Shown: one piece after another, positions 41,153 through 41,631 of the stretch
Layout of the letters: each line of letters starts with the position of its first letter
Numbering within the stretch: the first letter of the stretch is position 1
Source of the DNA: Clostridiales bacterium UBA2432
GTDB lineage: Bacteria > Bacillota > Clostridia > Lachnospirales > Vallitaleaceae
Direction of reading: 5' to 3'
NCBI GenBank assembly: GCA_002342805.1
Contig: DDQW01000103.1
Location: 1-41,631 of the forward strand
DNA length: 41,631 bases
The notes under the pieces: generated by a model
Told to the model about the DNA's origin: nothing
Database searches by the model: none
Seen by the model: only the letters and a program-made list of their open reading frames with translations
Position numbers and translations under genes: made by a program

Positions 41153-41179
41153 TTAGCACTCGTTTTAATTGAGTGCTAA
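41153..41179. promoter_or_regulatory. CIRCE operator (HrcA binding site)
   Basis: TTAGCACTC (41153-41161), a 9-base spacer and GAGTGCTAA (41171-41179) match the CIRCE consensus perfectly. It lies just upstream of the htpG -35 hexamer and covers the last codons and stop of the preceding gene, so it does double duty as coding sequence. HrcA binding here would repress htpG until heat or misfolding stress. Confidence 0.97.
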
Positions 41180-41631
41180 CAGAGTTCCTATGCCATGTTT
41201 TTTGAAAAATCGAAGCATTGAATCGTCAAAATATTGCTCTGCAGTTTTATCGAGAGTAAAGGATGCGTAGTTGGTCCCGGTAATAATTCGGATTTGATTA
41301 TTTTCATAATGAAGCGAAAAAATAAAACCACCTACAGCCTGAGGCTCTTTAAAATTAATCCGCGTCAATGTGGATGAAACGGCTGCCGGCTGAAGTGAAA
41401 AAATAATCTTCATCGTCGTCGGCGGTTTGTTACCACGAATAAGGTCAAAAGCATGGCTTTTAAAATCGCGCCATCGTATATGACTAAGATCACTTAACTC
41501 AGTGCTTTCATCGGTATCTAAAAAGTCCTTACGCACTTGCCCATCAACCTGAACCTTGAACAGTTGAACAAGTTCAAAGGAAACACACAAGAACTCGTCA
41601 AAAATATCTTCTTTTAACAATTTTTGCATTG
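41165..41631 (-). CDS. DUF5721-like protein (5' end off the window)
   Basis: This gene runs to the window edge. The visible 154 residues resemble the clostridial DUF5721 family: KLLKEDIFDEFL, then FKVQVDGQVRKDFLD, a WRDFKSHAFDLIRGNKPP segment and a C-terminal beta-rich half with KIIFSLQ, GGFIFSLHYENNQIRIITG. A Met lies two bases from the edge, but family members usually have about ten residues more before this point, so the true start is probably outside the window. It is a soluble protein of unknown function. Its last codons lie in the CIRCE element, and htpG follows 80 bases downstream. Confidence 0.7.
   Translation of the reverse strand, partial: MQKLLKEDIFDEFLCVSFELVQLFKVQVDGQVRKDFLDTDESTELSDLSHIRWRDFKSHAFDLIRGNKPPTTMKIIFSLQPAAVSSTLTRINFKEPQAVGGFIFSLHYENNQIRIITGTNYASFTLDKTAEQYFDDSMLRFFKKHGIGTLLALN

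Noticed and set aside
1..41631. CRISPR arrays, tRNA or rRNA genes, IS elements, prophage or defence islands
   Set aside because: Reading both strands showed no spaced repeats, cloverleaf-like sequence, transposase, integrase or phage genes, and no abrupt change of base composition.

Overview
The window looks like the chromosome of a low-GC, motile, anaerobic member of the Bacillota, class Clostridia (probably Lachnospirales-like). This rests on the AT-rich codon use, strong AGGAGG ribosome binding sites, the tig-clpP-clpX-lon-engB block, clostridial small families (DUF4364-like, DUF5721-like), CsaB, FloA, and FMN and lysine riboswitches. Genus and species cannot be set from the sequence alone. 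I see no tRNA, rRNA, CRISPR array, IS element or phage gene. The region is dense chromosomal DNA with genes on both strands and good hairpin terminators between most convergent pairs.

Layout. 1-2250: end of an oligopeptide ABC transporter (OppF C-terminus, OppA lipoprotein). 2300-8601: proteostasis block tig, clpP, clpX, lon, followed by the ribosome-assembly GTPase engB; an intrinsic terminator sits inside the lon leader. 8581-10290 (minus): malic enzyme followed by a DUF4364-like winged-helix protein. 10397-11640: a GT4 glycosyltransferase behind a perfect consensus promoter. 11649-13643 (minus): an FMN-riboswitch-controlled riboflavin transporter S component (ribU), then an HD-GYP c-di-GMP phosphodiesterase with its own promoter.

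13667-23435: a surface-polysaccharide operon on the plus strand. It holds a large secreted phosphodiester glycosidase (NAGPA-type) protein, a Wzx-type flippase, a hexapeptide acyltransferase, two tandem DUF4330-like membrane-anchored proteins, a Wzy/O-antigen-ligase-type polymerase, a GT4 glycosyltransferase and the pyruvyltransferase CsaB. Together they suggest a Wzx/Wzy-made, acylated and pyruvylated wall polymer of the kind that anchors SLH-domain proteins. The same strand continues into a chemoreceptor whose N-terminus is an H-NOX heme domain carrying all the residues expected for O2 binding.

25334-30050: a cytoplasmic NPP-type phosphodiesterase (minus), then a plus-strand run of SpoOB-type sensor kinase, NfeD, flotillin FloA, an unrecognised 54-residue ORF and a LytTR response regulator, so a membrane-microdomain module lies between the two halves of a probable two-component system. 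30122-32072 (minus): dapA-dapB under a lysine riboswitch. 32107-33893: a GAF-GGDEF diguanylate cyclase and an LRAT/NlpC-P60-like papain-fold protein. 33944-38691: metH (minus) divergent from a MetF-like protein that lacks the usual catalytic glutamate, followed by an unrecognised membrane protein. 39201-41631 (minus): htpG with a perfect CIRCE operator that overlaps the stop codon of the upstream DUF5721-like gene, which runs off the window.

The most interesting points are the predicted O2-sensing H-NOX chemoreceptor, the two-component system bracketing NfeD-FloA with its small ORF, the variant MetF, the unusual CIRCE placement, the terminator in the lon leader, and the DUF4330 pair within the polysaccharide operon. 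No clearly unprecedented multi-gene system is evident; the FloA/two-component arrangement is the nearest candidate.
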